Assembly: GCA_024692905.1 (NCBI GenBank)
Contig: JAILLY010000115.1
Span: forward strand, 1-38,933
Origin: Lachnospiraceae bacterium
Lineage (GTDB): Bacteria > Bacillota > Clostridia > Lachnospirales > Lachnospiraceae
Length of the DNA: 38,933 nucleotides
Direction of reading: 5' to 3'
Every line of letters starts with the position of its first letter. Position 1 is the stretch's first letter. Below, in pieces: positions 24,771 through 33,852 of this stretch. Position numbers and translations under genes: made by a program. A model generated the notes under the pieces. The model was not told the DNA's origin, made no database searches, and saw only the letters and a program-made list of their open reading frames with translations.

Positions 24771-27700
24771 ACCGCATTTCCTCCTCTGCTTATCAGTTTA
24801 ATGAATGCTTTTGCCGTTTCATACAGATCCGCCGTATCGACATCTGCCTTTCCTTCGCCTTCTTCCCTGGCAAAGTCATTCAGATCGAGCCTGTCGCTCC
24901 TTACAAAATCAAGCTCCTTAACGGTCCTGCCGTCCCGGGATATCATTCCCTCAAGTTCATCTTTAAGAGCCTTTAATCTGTCTGTTCCGTCCTGCCTGTC
25001 GCAGGTTATATAGCCCTTGCATTCCTTGCCTGTCATTATGAATTTGGCTGCGACTCTTCCGTACTCTGCGGTTTCCATCGTCGCCGTTACGCTTCCCTCA
25101 TCGCCCCGGCCGCTCACAAGCCTTAGGTTTATCGATGTCCATTCACCGTCAATGTTCACGGGAACCTCGTAATTCTGCTGCCTTGCAAGGGATCCTGCCA
25201 CGCTCAGTTCCTTATGCATAAGCTTAAGTTCCTTAACGTCAAGCGCTCTTACCGAAGCATCGACCGCATCCTCTGCCGTCTTAAGTGCTTCCTTTGTAAA
25301 CTGCTCATAGGCTTCATCCGCCCTGTCTCTTGCAACGAATTCATCCGCAAGCTTTTCCGCCGCTTTCGAAAGCTTATCCTTTGCACCTGTCCTGTCCGCT
25401 TCATCAAACAGCTTCCCGTATACCCTGCCGCGGTTCATCATAAGATCGTTTGCGGCGAGCAGGTTGTTCACGGTGACAGGCTGGTCAAAGTCACGCAGCA
25501 TTCCGATGACTTTATCATCGGCAGATCTTGCCTCGTTAATAAGGTTCATATCCTCTTTAAGGACTGCTTCCGCCTCCGCTGCCTTATCATATCCTTCCCT
25601 TATCCTGCCTGCGAAGCTCTCCAATGTCGTATTCGTATCAAATCCGGCATTTATCATTCCTTCCGGACTGAGCTTGTCAAGCGTTTCGGATGCAAGGCTT
25701 GCAAGATAGCTTCCTCTTCCCGCAAATGCCGTATCTATCTGCTCGGAGATCGATGTTCCCCTGCGGTTAAGGTCCGTAAGTCCTCCAAACTCATCATCGA
25801 CCGATAAGTCCATTCCCTGCGCCCTGTTGCTCCTTGATGCTGCCAGGAGATTCCTAAGCGTCGGCTCCCCGCCGCTTGAGAGCACGTTTCCGATAAGCTT
25901 TCCGTCGCTTTTCTCTATCTGCCTGAAAAGCCTGTACATTCCGACGAATGCTTCCTTTTCACGGTCGCTTATCTGACCTCTCTCCTCAAGCTTCCTTAAG
26001 AACCGGCTGTACCTTTCGGCCCTGTCCCCGGCCGGAGTCTGTTCAAGCCTGTTTTGGAGTTTGAAGATGTTATCATCTATCGGATTCCCGCCCTCCCTTA
26101 TTATCTCAAGGGTCTTTGCGGGGGTCATGAGTTCCATGACTCTTTCAACTGCCCTGTCTGCTTCCCTGGCCATGTTTATGGTTTCGGGATTTATCGCGGT
26201 CTGCGAATAACCAAGTATCCTGACGGCCTTGCGGTTTGCGTCGTTTAACTCAAATCCGTTGTCCTTAAGTATATCGTCAACGTTTCCGAAAGCCTTGCGG
26301 ATGCTGTCACCCATATCCGCCCTCGGTGCCGTCATCAGCGTTTCGTATGACTTTCCCGCCTTCTCATAGGAGGCTTTAAGTACGTCACCCTCTTTTACGA
26401 GGTTTCCTGCGGTAAACGCATCCGATCTTGTGTTTATACGTCCGAGTATCTCGGCCGGGATCGTCCTGAGCCTTGAGAATACGTCGTTTGTCTGCTTTAA
26501 GATATCGATCCGCTCATCGAGGGTACTTTCGATACCTTCCGTACCTCTTTCATCCCTGTTTATAAGGAGCGGTCCGTAATATGCCCTTTCGGCTTCCTTA
26601 AGCTCTTCGACAAGCTTGCCAAGCGGCTCTGTATCTATCGATATCCCCTGCTTAAGCAGCTTAAGATTTGCTTCCGTGCTCATCATGAGCCTTGTTTCCT
26701 CAAGCTGCCTGCGGGCTGTGATAAGACTGTTCCGTGCATCCTCCGGGATGACTGCGAGCTGCTCATCTTCCTTAACGGCCGATGCATCATAAAGGTTCTT
26801 TATATTAAGTTCCTTACCGGAAGTTACGACTCTCTCAAGTGCTCCGTCCGTGATGCTCTCAGCCTGCTCCATGACTCTTACCGCCATGACGTGATCGGGT
26901 TCAGCCTTGTCTATGCTGCCGTTTACGGGAAGCTTTCCGTCATTTATCGCAACGGCCGAGATATTTACAACGTCAGTAATGGATAAAGGAAGAGTCAGGT
27001 TATTTAGCCTGTCGAGATTCCCTATGGTCTTCTCTGTTATCGGAAGTCCGCTTCTTATGATCCACTCGGCTTCCTTCATGGTCTCTTCGTTAACTTCAAG
27101 CCCTGCGCGTTCTATGATCCCCTCGACCTGGCCTCTGATCTGGTCCATGTCGATGACATCGGCTTTCTTCGCGTAATATCCGTCGGTGCTGTCAAGGTAA
27201 TAACCCCTGGCCTGGCGTCCGTTGCCGGCTCCCGCACTGTATTCGGCCTTATAAAGGTTTGCGATGGTCGGCTCAAGGTCGTTTATGACCATGTATTTCC
27301 TGACATCATCCGAAAGTCCCGTGATGCCTTCCGCCTTACCGGCCGCATCCTTAACGTTCTTTATATTCTCCTCTGTGAGGGGAAGGTCATTGGCCCTGAA
27401 TATCTCCTTAAGCTGCTCGGCTGCGATATCTCCGCCTGCTATCGCGGTTATCTTGTCGTTGGAAAGATCATCGTTAAAGCCTTCAATAACCGTGCCCGAT
27501 TCCGCCAGCCTGGCCTTTAACTTATCAAGAGAGGTGACATGCGTCTCTATATCGGTATCTGTTGCCGATATGCCCTCTTCCTGCATTTTTTTGTAATCTT
27601 CTGCTGACATGGAATTAGACATTACTGCCATGTAGTTTCTCTGTAAGGCAATGTCCTTTTGCCCCGCATCCTGCATTACTTCCTCGGCAGATTTAAGCTC

Positions 27701-27868
27701 TCCCATTCCGTATGCAGCGTTATCCGTAACTGTGCCAGAAATGTCTAATGTAAATCCTCCCGCCTTATCGGTCATCCTGACCGCACTCTTTGTACGGGAG
27801 TTACCGTATGCAGTTTTTTCCATGTCAACATTCCTATCGTGGTGTATATTTCCTGTTTCTATCTTCAT
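24767..27868 (-). CDS. Large helical repeat protein coupled to flagellin, possible FliK-like C-terminus (DUF6240-like)
   Basis: A 1033-residue cytosolic-looking protein with no signal peptide or membrane helix. Its helical body holds at least seven copies of a loose 13-residue motif, roughly x-G/D-x-x-P-T-x-x-N-[IL]-x-x-L (for example NDLPLTEENIKNV, SGLPITEKTIGNL, SGGEPTLRNLLAA, FDQPVTVNNLLAA), at irregular intervals from about residue 160 to 806. The last 150 residues (VPVNIDGEWTSINLRLV; ATMETAEYGRVAAKFIMTG; TDRLKALKDELEGMI-SRDG) recall the FliK hook-length control C-domain. I recall the name DUF6240 but could not check it. Start ATG 27868 has GGAG 6 nt upstream; the GTG at 27880 precedes that site. 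A SigD-like promoter drives it; it overlaps flagellin by 4 bp. Confidence 0.82.
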   Translation of the reverse strand: MKIETGNIHHDRNVDMEKTAYGNSRTKSAVRMTDKAGGFTLDISGTVTDNAAYGMGELKSAEEVMQDAGQKDIALQRNYMAVMSNSMSAEDYKKMQEEGISATDTDIETHVTSLDKLKARLAESGTVIEGFNDDLSNDKITAIAGGDIAAEQLKEIFRANDLPLTEENIKNVKDAAGKAEGITGLSDDVRKYMVINDLEPTIANLYKAEYSAGAGNGRQARGYYLDSTDGYYAKKADVIDMDQIRGQVEGIIERAGLEVNEETMKEAEWIIRSGLPITEKTIGNLDRLNNLTLPLSITDVVNISAVAINDGKLPVNGSIDKAEPDHVMAVRVMEQAESITDGALERVVTSGKELNIKNLYDASAVKEDEQLAVIPEDARNSLITARRQLEETRLMMSTEANLKLLKQGISIDTEPLGKLVEELKEAERAYYGPLLINRDERGTEGIESTLDERIDILKQTNDVFSRLRTIPAEILGRINTRSDAFTAGNLVKEGDVLKASYEKAGKSYETLMTAPRADMGDSIRKAFGNVDDILKDNGFELNDANRKAVRILGYSQTAINPETINMAREADRAVERVMELMTPAKTLEIIREGGNPIDDNIFKLQNRLEQTPAGDRAERYSRFLRKLEERGQISDREKEAFVGMYRLFRQIEKSDGKLIGNVLSSGGEPTLRNLLAASRSNRAQGMDLSVDDEFGGLTDLNRRGTSISEQIDTAFAGRGSYLASLASETLDKLSPEGMINAGFDTNTTLESFAGRIREGYDKAAEAEAVLKEDMNLINEARSADDKVIGMLRDFDQPVTVNNLLAANDLMMNRGRVYGKLFDEADRTGAKDKLSKAAEKLADEFVARDRADEAYEQFTKEALKTAEDAVDASVRALDVKELKLMHKELSVAGSLARQQNYEVPVNIDGEWTSINLRLVSGRGDEGSVTATMETAEYGRVAAKFIMTGKECKGYITCDRQDGTDRLKALKDELEGMISRDGRTVKELDFVRSDRLDLNDFAREEGEGKADVDTADLYETAKAFIKLISRGGNAV

Positions 27869-27904
27869 ATCGTTCTCCACGTGAATGTTTTCCGGTTGTA
27901 ATTT

Positions 27905-27931
27905 ATATCGAACAAATACCGGTATTACTTA
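27905..27931 (-). promoter_or_regulatory. SigD (sigma-28)-like promoter of the flagellin operon
   Basis: Read on the minus strand: TAAG (27931-27928), exactly 15 bp, TTCGATAT (27912-27905). The SigD consensus is TAAA, 15 bp, GCCGATAT, so the -10 matches at six of eight positions with the right spacing. The start of transcription would be near 27898, about 30 nt before the ATG. Confidence 0.7.
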
Positions 27932-27944
27932 ACCCCAAAAAGTA

Positions 27945-27983
27945 AGGGACCGGGGGACGGTCCCTTACCGTCCCCCGGTCCCT
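27945..27983. terminator. 16-bp perfect G-rich hairpin, terminator of glgB, part of a dispersed repeat
   Basis: AGGGACCGGGGGACGG, loop TCCCTTA, CCGTCCCCCGGTCCCT: a 16-bp perfect stem. Read on the minus strand it is followed by TACTTTTTGG, and on the plus strand by TAAATTTTTAG, so it can stop both directions. It closes glgB 15 bp before the flagellar promoter. The 20 bases at 27942-27961 recur exactly at 37459-37478. Confidence 0.85.
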
Positions 27984-27997
27984 AAATTTTTAGTCAA

Positions 27998-29911
27998 CTA
28001 AAACAGGAATATCGCTGCGCCGTACTGCGCAAGAGGATAGGCCACCGAATACGGCTGGCCGTCCCACGGTATCTCCTCTGCCTGATACATAGTCTCACGG
28101 ACCATCCCGTTGCCGCCGAACCTCTCTTCGTTACTGTCAAGGAGCAGCTTGTATTTCTTCTTCTCGGGTACGCCCACACGGTAATCTTCCCTGTTTATCG
28201 GCGTGAAGTTCATAACGAACAGCAGCCTGTTCTTCTTATCATTCTTACCTTTTCTGTAGAAACTGTAGATGCTCTTGTATGTATCGTTTGCATTGATCCA
28301 TTCGAATCCCGCAAATCCCCTGTCCTGCTCATACATCGCGGGATACTTGGTATATATCTTAAGAAGCTCCCTTACGTATGCCTGCATTCCCGCATGGAGC
28401 GGATCCGAAAGCAGGGCCCAGTCAAGTTCCTTTGCCTCGTTCCACTCGCTGTCCTGGGCAAAATCCTGACCCATGAACAGAAGCTTCTTTCCGGCATGTC
28501 CCATCATGAACGTATATCCGACCCTCAGGTTTGCGAACTTATCAACGTAATAGCCGGGCATCTTATTAAGCATCGAGCATTTAAGATGAACGACCTCATC
28601 ATGCGACAGCACCAGGATATAATCCTCGGCGTCATTATAACTCATCGCGAAGGTCATCTTATGATGATTGTCCCTTCTGAAGATGGGATCGAGCTTCATG
28701 TAATCGCAGAAATCATGCATCCATCCCATGTTCCACTTATATGTGAAACCGAGCCCGTCATCCTCCGGCCTTGCTGTGATCTTCGGCCATGCGGTTGACT
28801 CTTCCGCTATCATCATGACTCCCGGATAGCGGCCGCTTATAAGCGAATTGAGATGCTTGAAGAATTCAATTGCCTCAAGGTTCTCATTGCTTCCGTATTT
28901 ATTGGCTATCCACTGTCCGTCCTTCTTCCCGTAATCAAGATAGAGCATCGAAGCCACGGCATCGACCCTTAATCCGTCAACATGGAATTCATTGATCCAG
29001 AACAGCGCATTTGCTATAAGGAAATTCTTGACCTCGTTCCTGCCGTAATCGAATATCTTCGTACCCCAGTCCGGATGCTCGCCTTTCTTTGGATCCGCAT
29101 ATTCGTAAAGGCAGCTGCCGTCAAACTTCGCAAGTCCGTGCGCATCCTTGGGGAAATGTGCGGGAACCCAGTCAAGTATGACTCCGATATTATTCTTATG
29201 GAGCTTGTTTATCATATACATGAAATCATCGGGAGTCCCGTATCTGGAGGTCGGTGCGTAGTAACCCGTCACCTGATATCCCCACGAACCGTCAAACGGG
29301 TGCTCGGCGATACCGATGAGCTCGATATGCGTATAATGCATGTCAACGAGATAATCGACTATGCGGTCCGCAAATTCCCTGTATGTATAGAATCCGTCGT
29401 CTTCCCTCCCGGGATGCCTCATCCATGAACCGATATGGCACTCATATATCGCCATAGAGATCTCATGGACATTCCTTGAGTCCCTCTTTTTTATCCAGGA
29501 AGAATCAGACCATTTGAATTTGGTGATATCCGTAACTATTGACGCCGTTCCGGGGCGAAGCTCCGCATAGTTGGCATATGGATCCGCCTTATACAGCTTC
29601 TCGCCGTCGGCGGTGGTGATAAGATATTTATATAATTCCCCGGTGCCTATCCCGGGTATGAAAAGCTCATAAATGCCTACTTCTCCGAGCCTCTCCATCT
29701 CATTGGCGTTTTCATTCCAGTCATTGAAATTGCCGACCACGGCAACACCGGCCGCTTCGGGTGCCCACACCGCGAAATAAACACCCTTTTCCCCGTCCTT
29801 CTCAACCGGATGGGCTCCGAGCTTTTTGTAGATATCGTAGTGCGTGCCCTTCCCGAAAAGATACATGTCCATATCCGAGACAAACGGTGATAAACCCTGA
29901 TTCGATGTCAT
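27998..29911 (-). CDS. glgB: 1,4-alpha-glucan branching enzyme
   Basis: GlgB cuts alpha-1,4 glucan chains and reattaches them by alpha-1,6 bonds in glycogen synthesis. The 637 residues match the family length. An N-terminal CBM48 domain (about 25-125, GVYFAVWAPEAAGVAVVGNFNDW) precedes the GH13 barrel. Catalytic residues are Asp317 (DGLRVDAVASML), Glu370 (MMIAEEST) and Asp438 (LSHDEVVHLK). HPFDGSWGYQVTGYYAPTSR is the usual family block. GGGAGG lies 8 nt before the ATG. It is 25 bp after the TPR/AAA-like gene and so is probably in the same transcript, an unusual partner. No other glycogen genes are in the window. The C-terminal domain is shorter than in proteobacterial GlgB. Confidence 0.95.
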   Translation of the reverse strand: MTSNQGLSPFVSDMDMYLFGKGTHYDIYKKLGAHPVEKDGEKGVYFAVWAPEAAGVAVVGNFNDWNENANEMERLGEVGIYELFIPGIGTGELYKYLITTADGEKLYKADPYANYAELRPGTASIVTDITKFKWSDSSWIKKRDSRNVHEISMAIYECHIGSWMRHPGREDDGFYTYREFADRIVDYLVDMHYTHIELIGIAEHPFDGSWGYQVTGYYAPTSRYGTPDDFMYMINKLHKNNIGVILDWVPAHFPKDAHGLAKFDGSCLYEYADPKKGEHPDWGTKIFDYGRNEVKNFLIANALFWINEFHVDGLRVDAVASMLYLDYGKKDGQWIANKYGSNENLEAIEFFKHLNSLISGRYPGVMMIAEESTAWPKITARPEDDGLGFTYKWNMGWMHDFCDYMKLDPIFRRDNHHKMTFAMSYNDAEDYILVLSHDEVVHLKCSMLNKMPGYYVDKFANLRVGYTFMMGHAGKKLLFMGQDFAQDSEWNEAKELDWALLSDPLHAGMQAYVRELLKIYTKYPAMYEQDRGFAGFEWINANDTYKSIYSFYRKGKNDKKNRLLFVMNFTPINREDYRVGVPEKKKYKLLLDSNEERFGGNGMVRETMYQAEEIPWDGQPYSVAYPLAQYGAAIFLF

Positions 29912-29936
29912 GAATTATCCCTCCCAGGCAATCGTT

Positions 29937-32900
29937 CTATACTATGAAATCCTTCTCGCGCAGTATTATATAGTCCTCGTCATCATATCTCTTGGCCAGC
30001 AGAACATCCATGAAATGTGACATGTTCTTCTTGTCGACATGGCGGATCGCATTATCCACTATCTCGCGTACTTCCTCAAGCGTTACCACATGCTCGAGCG
30101 TCTGCATGTCACCGATACGGCGGTACAGTGCAAGGACACCCATCTCATCTATCGCATATTCCTTTTCCTTGGCATAGCCCTTGCCGTATGCGACAAGATC
30201 GTCCGTAGTAAATTCCTTAAGCTCTATCCTTGAATTGAATACCCTGTCAAATATATCCAATGAAGATTCGATGACCTTCGCTATACCTTCGGTATCGCCC
30301 TCCATCACAACGAGCACCGGCTCGGTCTCAAGTTCGAGAGCCTCGGCAACTATACGTGCCGACGAAGGCGTAAGTCCCTCGGAGTTTTCGATTATCAGGG
30401 CGCCGTGCCTTAACTTCTTTATCGTAAGAGGAATATCCTTCTTGTTAAGTGCTTCACCCGATATCTTGGCCACCTTGCCCTTGAAGCCGTCTTCGACCGC
30501 CTGCATGACTTTGACCACATCTATCGCTATCGATATTCTGCCTGTTGCCTCGGTTCCGGTAACGAGCACGTTGCCCCTGGCAGGATCCATGTCTATATTA
30601 TCTATGGCATTTACTATCTGAGCCTTCAGCCACTCTATGCCTTCGAACCTTCCGAATACAAGCTGCTCATCCTTGTCAAAGTCACGCTTGCTCACGGGTG
30701 CCTTCTCAAGCTTCATATAACTCGGATGCTTCTTCTTTGCAGCTTTTGGCTCTTCGGTCTCCTCATCTTCCTCGGATTCTATGCCGGCTTCGTAATTGGC
30801 CCTTGCTATGTCGTCATAAGGAAGATCGTTGGTCCTCATTATCCCTTCAAGACCTTCGGGCTGTTCGATGACCTCCATCTCCTCGACTTCACCGTAATCC
30901 TCAAGAGCCTCATAAGGGTATTCGGGAAGTTCGGATGTGATCTCAAAGGCCGCCTTCCTTGCGGCTTCCTCATCCTCCGAATAGGTAAGTTCCTCAGAAG
31001 AAGCCTCTTCATTAAGACCTGCGGTCTCATCACCGAATACTTCCTCCTCGGAATCTTCTATATTCATTATCTCGCGGAAATACATATCTTTGCCGGAACC
31101 GGGATCGGTACTTCCGAGATAGTCAAACTCACCCTTGGTAACGGCGGCTGAAACTTCTATCTTTTTGGGATCGAAGTTCATGTCATCTCCCGGATCATAG
31201 CTTATCTCCATGCTGCTGTAATGATCTTCGGAATTATCTTCAGCCTTTTCTTCGTCATTTCCGGACTCGTCTTTTTCTTCCCCGGATCCCTCTTCGTCCT
31301 CTCCGGTTTCGGTGTCGTTATCTTCGGAATCCTCTTTATCAGTCTCTTCGGGCTCTTCTGTCTCTTCCGGCGTTACATCCTTATCCCCGGACTCATCTTC
31401 GGACTCATCATCGGATCCTTCTTCCGTTTCTTCGTAAGACTTATCTTCGGATTCTTCCACGGACTCATCTCCGGACTCATCTTCGGGTTCTTCGCCGGAC
31501 TTTTCTTCGTCCTTTCCGGACTCATCTTCCGCTTCTTCGTAAGACTTATCTTCTGATTCTTCTTCAGGCTCTTCTTCGGACCTGTCCTCAGCCTTTTCCT
31601 CAGGCTGCTCTACGGACTTATCTTCCGTTTCTTCCTGTTCTTCTTCCGTTTCCTTCTCTTTGGCCGCAGCTTCCTTCACGCTGTCATGCCGCTGTATCGC
31701 TTCTTCGACAGCCTTGTTGATATCCTCTTCCCCGGGATTGTCCTTTTCGTTTAATTCCTCTTCTATCTCATCAACGGGAAGCGGTATCGATATTGTTGCG
31801 GGCTCAACCATCTTAATCTCGGCAGTCCGCGAATAAGGCTTGAATACAGGCTCTATCTCCGGTACCTCGCCCGTATCCTCAAGCGATATCGGTCTTGGCG
31901 GAAGAGGCTTGGCTATATCTTCGATCTCGGGCAGCACGCCCTTTAACTGAGCCATTATATCGGTAGTCTGAACGAGAGACTTCTCCTTTGCTTCACGGAT
32001 ACGTTTCTCTTCATTCTCCCTCTTCTTCTCTTCCCAGCCCTTATATATGCTGTCAAGGTCGTCTTTATATATCTCGTCAGTCTCTTCGTCTGAATCTTCG
32101 TCCGGCTCTTCCTGCGCTTCTTCGACTGATTCTACGGATGATGCTTCCTGTGCCTCTTTAACTGACTCTCCGGCCGGTTCTTCCGGTTCTTCCGGTTCTT
32201 CCATGGATCTTTCCATGGCTTCCGCACCGGCTTCTTCCACGGATCCCTCACCGGCTTCTTCGTCCTTATCAGCCTTAGGAACCTCACCGTTATCCGTGAC
32301 CGTGCTTTCCTCTTTCTTCTTTATATATTCCCTGACATATTCTTCTTCATCCGTGCCCACACCGGAAGCTGCCCCAAACTCACCGGCATCATCCGTGCCT
32401 TGCTTTGAAGTTACCCCGAATTCACCGACATCGTCCGCACCTTCCTTTGGAACTGCACCGAATTCACCCGGATCATCGGAACCGACATTGATCATATGAC
32501 GGGCTTTCATATCCGCAAGCTCATCCTCTGCGGGCATGAAAGTGGTTATCTGAACATCCTCACCGTTTCCGGGAACGTCATCCATCTCATTTTCGGACAC
32601 ATCAAGACCGCTCACGGAAATGACCGGACCGGTGCCGGAGATAATGGGACCGGTACTTTCACTCTCCTCCGGGAGATCCATCGTATCATTCTCATATAAA
32701 CGGTCATAGGATTCCGGATCGGCGCTGAGCAGGACGTTATCATCAAGAGACTGCTCATTTTCCCTTTCAAAGAACTTCTTTATATTCTCCGACAGGCCGT
32801 TCTGGAGGTCCATCGTATTATACATTCCCACATTGACAGGCTGAACCTGGATCGAATCGATCTCGGAAGTGTTGAGCATCTGGGCAGTACGCTGATCCAC

Positions 32901-33773
32901 GGTCGAAACCGGCTCAGCGGTGATCTGCATATCCTGGCCCATCATCGGGATGGGACCGCTCATACCTGCCACAGGTCCCGTCTGAGAGTACATCTGGCCG
33001 TTTGCTCCGGGCGCTGCCATATACGGATCGCTGAATCCCTCCTCATAAGGAGGAACGGGCGGCTGCATGGGTATCTGCTGGAGATTTCCGGCCTGGGGAT
33101 CGGTATCATATATCTGCTGGACAGGGTTCATCTGCATGCTCGAGAGCTTATCGTTCATCGGCTCCTGGCGGCCCTCATACTTAAGCTGCTGCTCCTTGCT
33201 CAGCCTTGTATGCTGCATCTTAAGATCCATGGCCTGCTTAACGTACTTTCCGTCGCCAAACCATAAAATAAGCTCGTCACATTCCTGAACGCAACGAGTC
33301 TCCTGACCTATCTTGTGATACAGATAGGCGAGCTCATAAGCCCACCTCTCCCTGTAGTCTCTCTTCTTGAATTCCTCAAGTACTTCAATACGCTCCTCGA
33401 TGGATACATCAAGGGCTTCATAAAGCTTGTAAAGGAGTATGTACTTGCCGGTATCCTCGGGCGCAAGCCTTACATATTCCTCATATAATTCCTTGGCCTG
33501 CAGGACATCGTTTAACTTGATCGCGAGCTCGCATAGCGCATATACGATCGTCCTTCCGCCGGGGTATCTGTCATAGGCAAGGAACAGGATGTCCCTTGCT
33601 TCTTCGTATTTCTTATTGATCTTATATACTTCACTGACGGTGCAGAGCATTGAAACGCTCCTTACCTTACGCCAGTCGATGGTATCCGCAATATTCATGG
33701 CCTCAGCATATCTTCTCTCACTTATGAGAGACTTGATCTGATCGGCACATATCTGGTATTCGTACTTATCCAA
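29937..33773 (-). CDS. TPR protein with long acidic linker and degenerate AAA-like domain
   Basis: A 1278-residue protein. Residues 1-210 are TPR-like helices (YEYQICADQIKSLISERRYAEAMNIADTIDWRKVRS). Residues 210-1035 form a very low complexity linker: Gln/Pro/Met-rich first, then Asp/Glu/Ser-rich (runs such as EEPEEPEEPAGES, many EDESGDES units). Residues 1038-1278 resemble a AAA domain of the CbxX/SpoVK kind (FGRFEGIEWLKAQIVNAI; LIIENSEGLTPSSARIV). The Walker A region reads GTEATGRIS, lacking the GK-T/S that binds ATP, so nucleotide binding is doubtful. I recall that lachnospiral homologues with TPR plus linker exist; function unknown. I chose TTG 33773 because GAGGTGA ends 5-8 nt before it and DKYEYQI follows, like homologues I recall; GTG 33782 overlaps that site. 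A strong promoter and structured leader lie upstream. Confidence 0.8.
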   Translation of the reverse strand: MDKYEYQICADQIKSLISERRYAEAMNIADTIDWRKVRSVSMLCTVSEVYKINKKYEEARDILFLAYDRYPGGRTIVYALCELAIKLNDVLQAKELYEEYVRLAPEDTGKYILLYKLYEALDVSIEERIEVLEEFKKRDYRERWAYELAYLYHKIGQETRCVQECDELILWFGDGKYVKQAMDLKMQHTRLSKEQQLKYEGRQEPMNDKLSSMQMNPVQQIYDTDPQAGNLQQIPMQPPVPPYEEGFSDPYMAAPGANGQMYSQTGPVAGMSGPIPMMGQDMQITAEPVSTVDQRTAQMLNTSEIDSIQVQPVNVGMYNTMDLQNGLSENIKKFFERENEQSLDDNVLLSADPESYDRLYENDTMDLPEESESTGPIISGTGPVISVSGLDVSENEMDDVPGNGEDVQITTFMPAEDELADMKARHMINVGSDDPGEFGAVPKEGADDVGEFGVTSKQGTDDAGEFGAASGVGTDEEEYVREYIKKKEESTVTDNGEVPKADKDEEAGEGSVEEAGAEAMERSMEEPEEPEEPAGESVKEAQEASSVESVEEAQEEPDEDSDEETDEIYKDDLDSIYKGWEEKKRENEEKRIREAKEKSLVQTTDIMAQLKGVLPEIEDIAKPLPPRPISLEDTGEVPEIEPVFKPYSRTAEIKMVEPATISIPLPVDEIEEELNEKDNPGEEDINKAVEEAIQRHDSVKEAAAKEKETEEEQEETEDKSVEQPEEKAEDRSEEEPEEESEDKSYEEAEDESGKDEEKSGEEPEDESGDESVEESEDKSYEETEEGSDDESEDESGDKDVTPEETEEPEETDKEDSEDNDTETGEDEEGSGEEKDESGNDEEKAEDNSEDHYSSMEISYDPGDDMNFDPKKIEVSAAVTKGEFDYLGSTDPGSGKDMYFREIMNIEDSEEEVFGDETAGLNEEASSEELTYSEDEEAARKAAFEITSELPEYPYEALEDYGEVEEMEVIEQPEGLEGIMRTNDLPYDDIARANYEAGIESEEDEETEEPKAAKKKHPSYMKLEKAPVSKRDFDKDEQLVFGRFEGIEWLKAQIVNAIDNIDMDPARGNVLVTGTEATGRISIAIDVVKVMQAVEDGFKGKVAKISGEALNKKDIPLTIKKLRHGALIIENSEGLTPSSARIVAEALELETEPVLVVMEGDTEGIAKVIESSLDIFDRVFNSRIELKEFTTDDLVAYGKGYAKEKEYAIDEMGVLALYRRIGDMQTLEHVVTLEEVREIVDNAIRHVDKKNMSHFMDVLLAKRYDDEDYIILREKDFIV
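32352..32477 (-). repeat. Three tandem 42-bp repeats in the acidic linker gene
   Basis: Three imperfect 42-bp units (32352-32393, 32394-32435, 32436-32477) encode 14-residue repeats of the form DD-x-GEFG-x-x-x-x-x-G-x. They lie in the linker coding region and keep the frame. Such units expand or shrink by recombination. Confidence 0.75.
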
Positions 33774-33792
33774 CGTGTTCACCTCAGGCAGA

Positions 33793-33837
33793 TCAACCGT
33801 TCAGGCCATACGAGCCTCCGGCCGCAAAAACGGTTGA
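33793..33837 (-). promoter_or_regulatory. Structured 5' leader of the TPR/AAA-like gene
   Basis: A perfect 9-bp inverted repeat, TCAACCGTT (33837-33829) and AACGGTTGA (33801-33793), lies between the predicted start of transcription (about 33846) and the start codon at 33773. The 27-nt loop holds an inner GGCC/GGCC pairing. Its downstream foot is 11 nt before the Shine-Dalgarno site. Confidence 0.55.
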
Positions 33838-33852
33838 GCATATTCGGTCTTA

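Noticed and set aside
31221-31556. Plus-strand frame of 111 residues that looks very hydrophobic (Phe/Ile/Leu-rich)
   Set aside because: It is the complement of the Asp/Glu/Ser-rich linker of the large TPR gene; GAA/GAC/TCC codons read backwards as Phe/Leu/Gly. Not a membrane protein.
32356-32500. CRISPR array suspicion for the 42-bp repeated units
   Set aside because: Repeats are in frame, imperfect, without spacers between them, and encode protein repeats; no cas genes are present.
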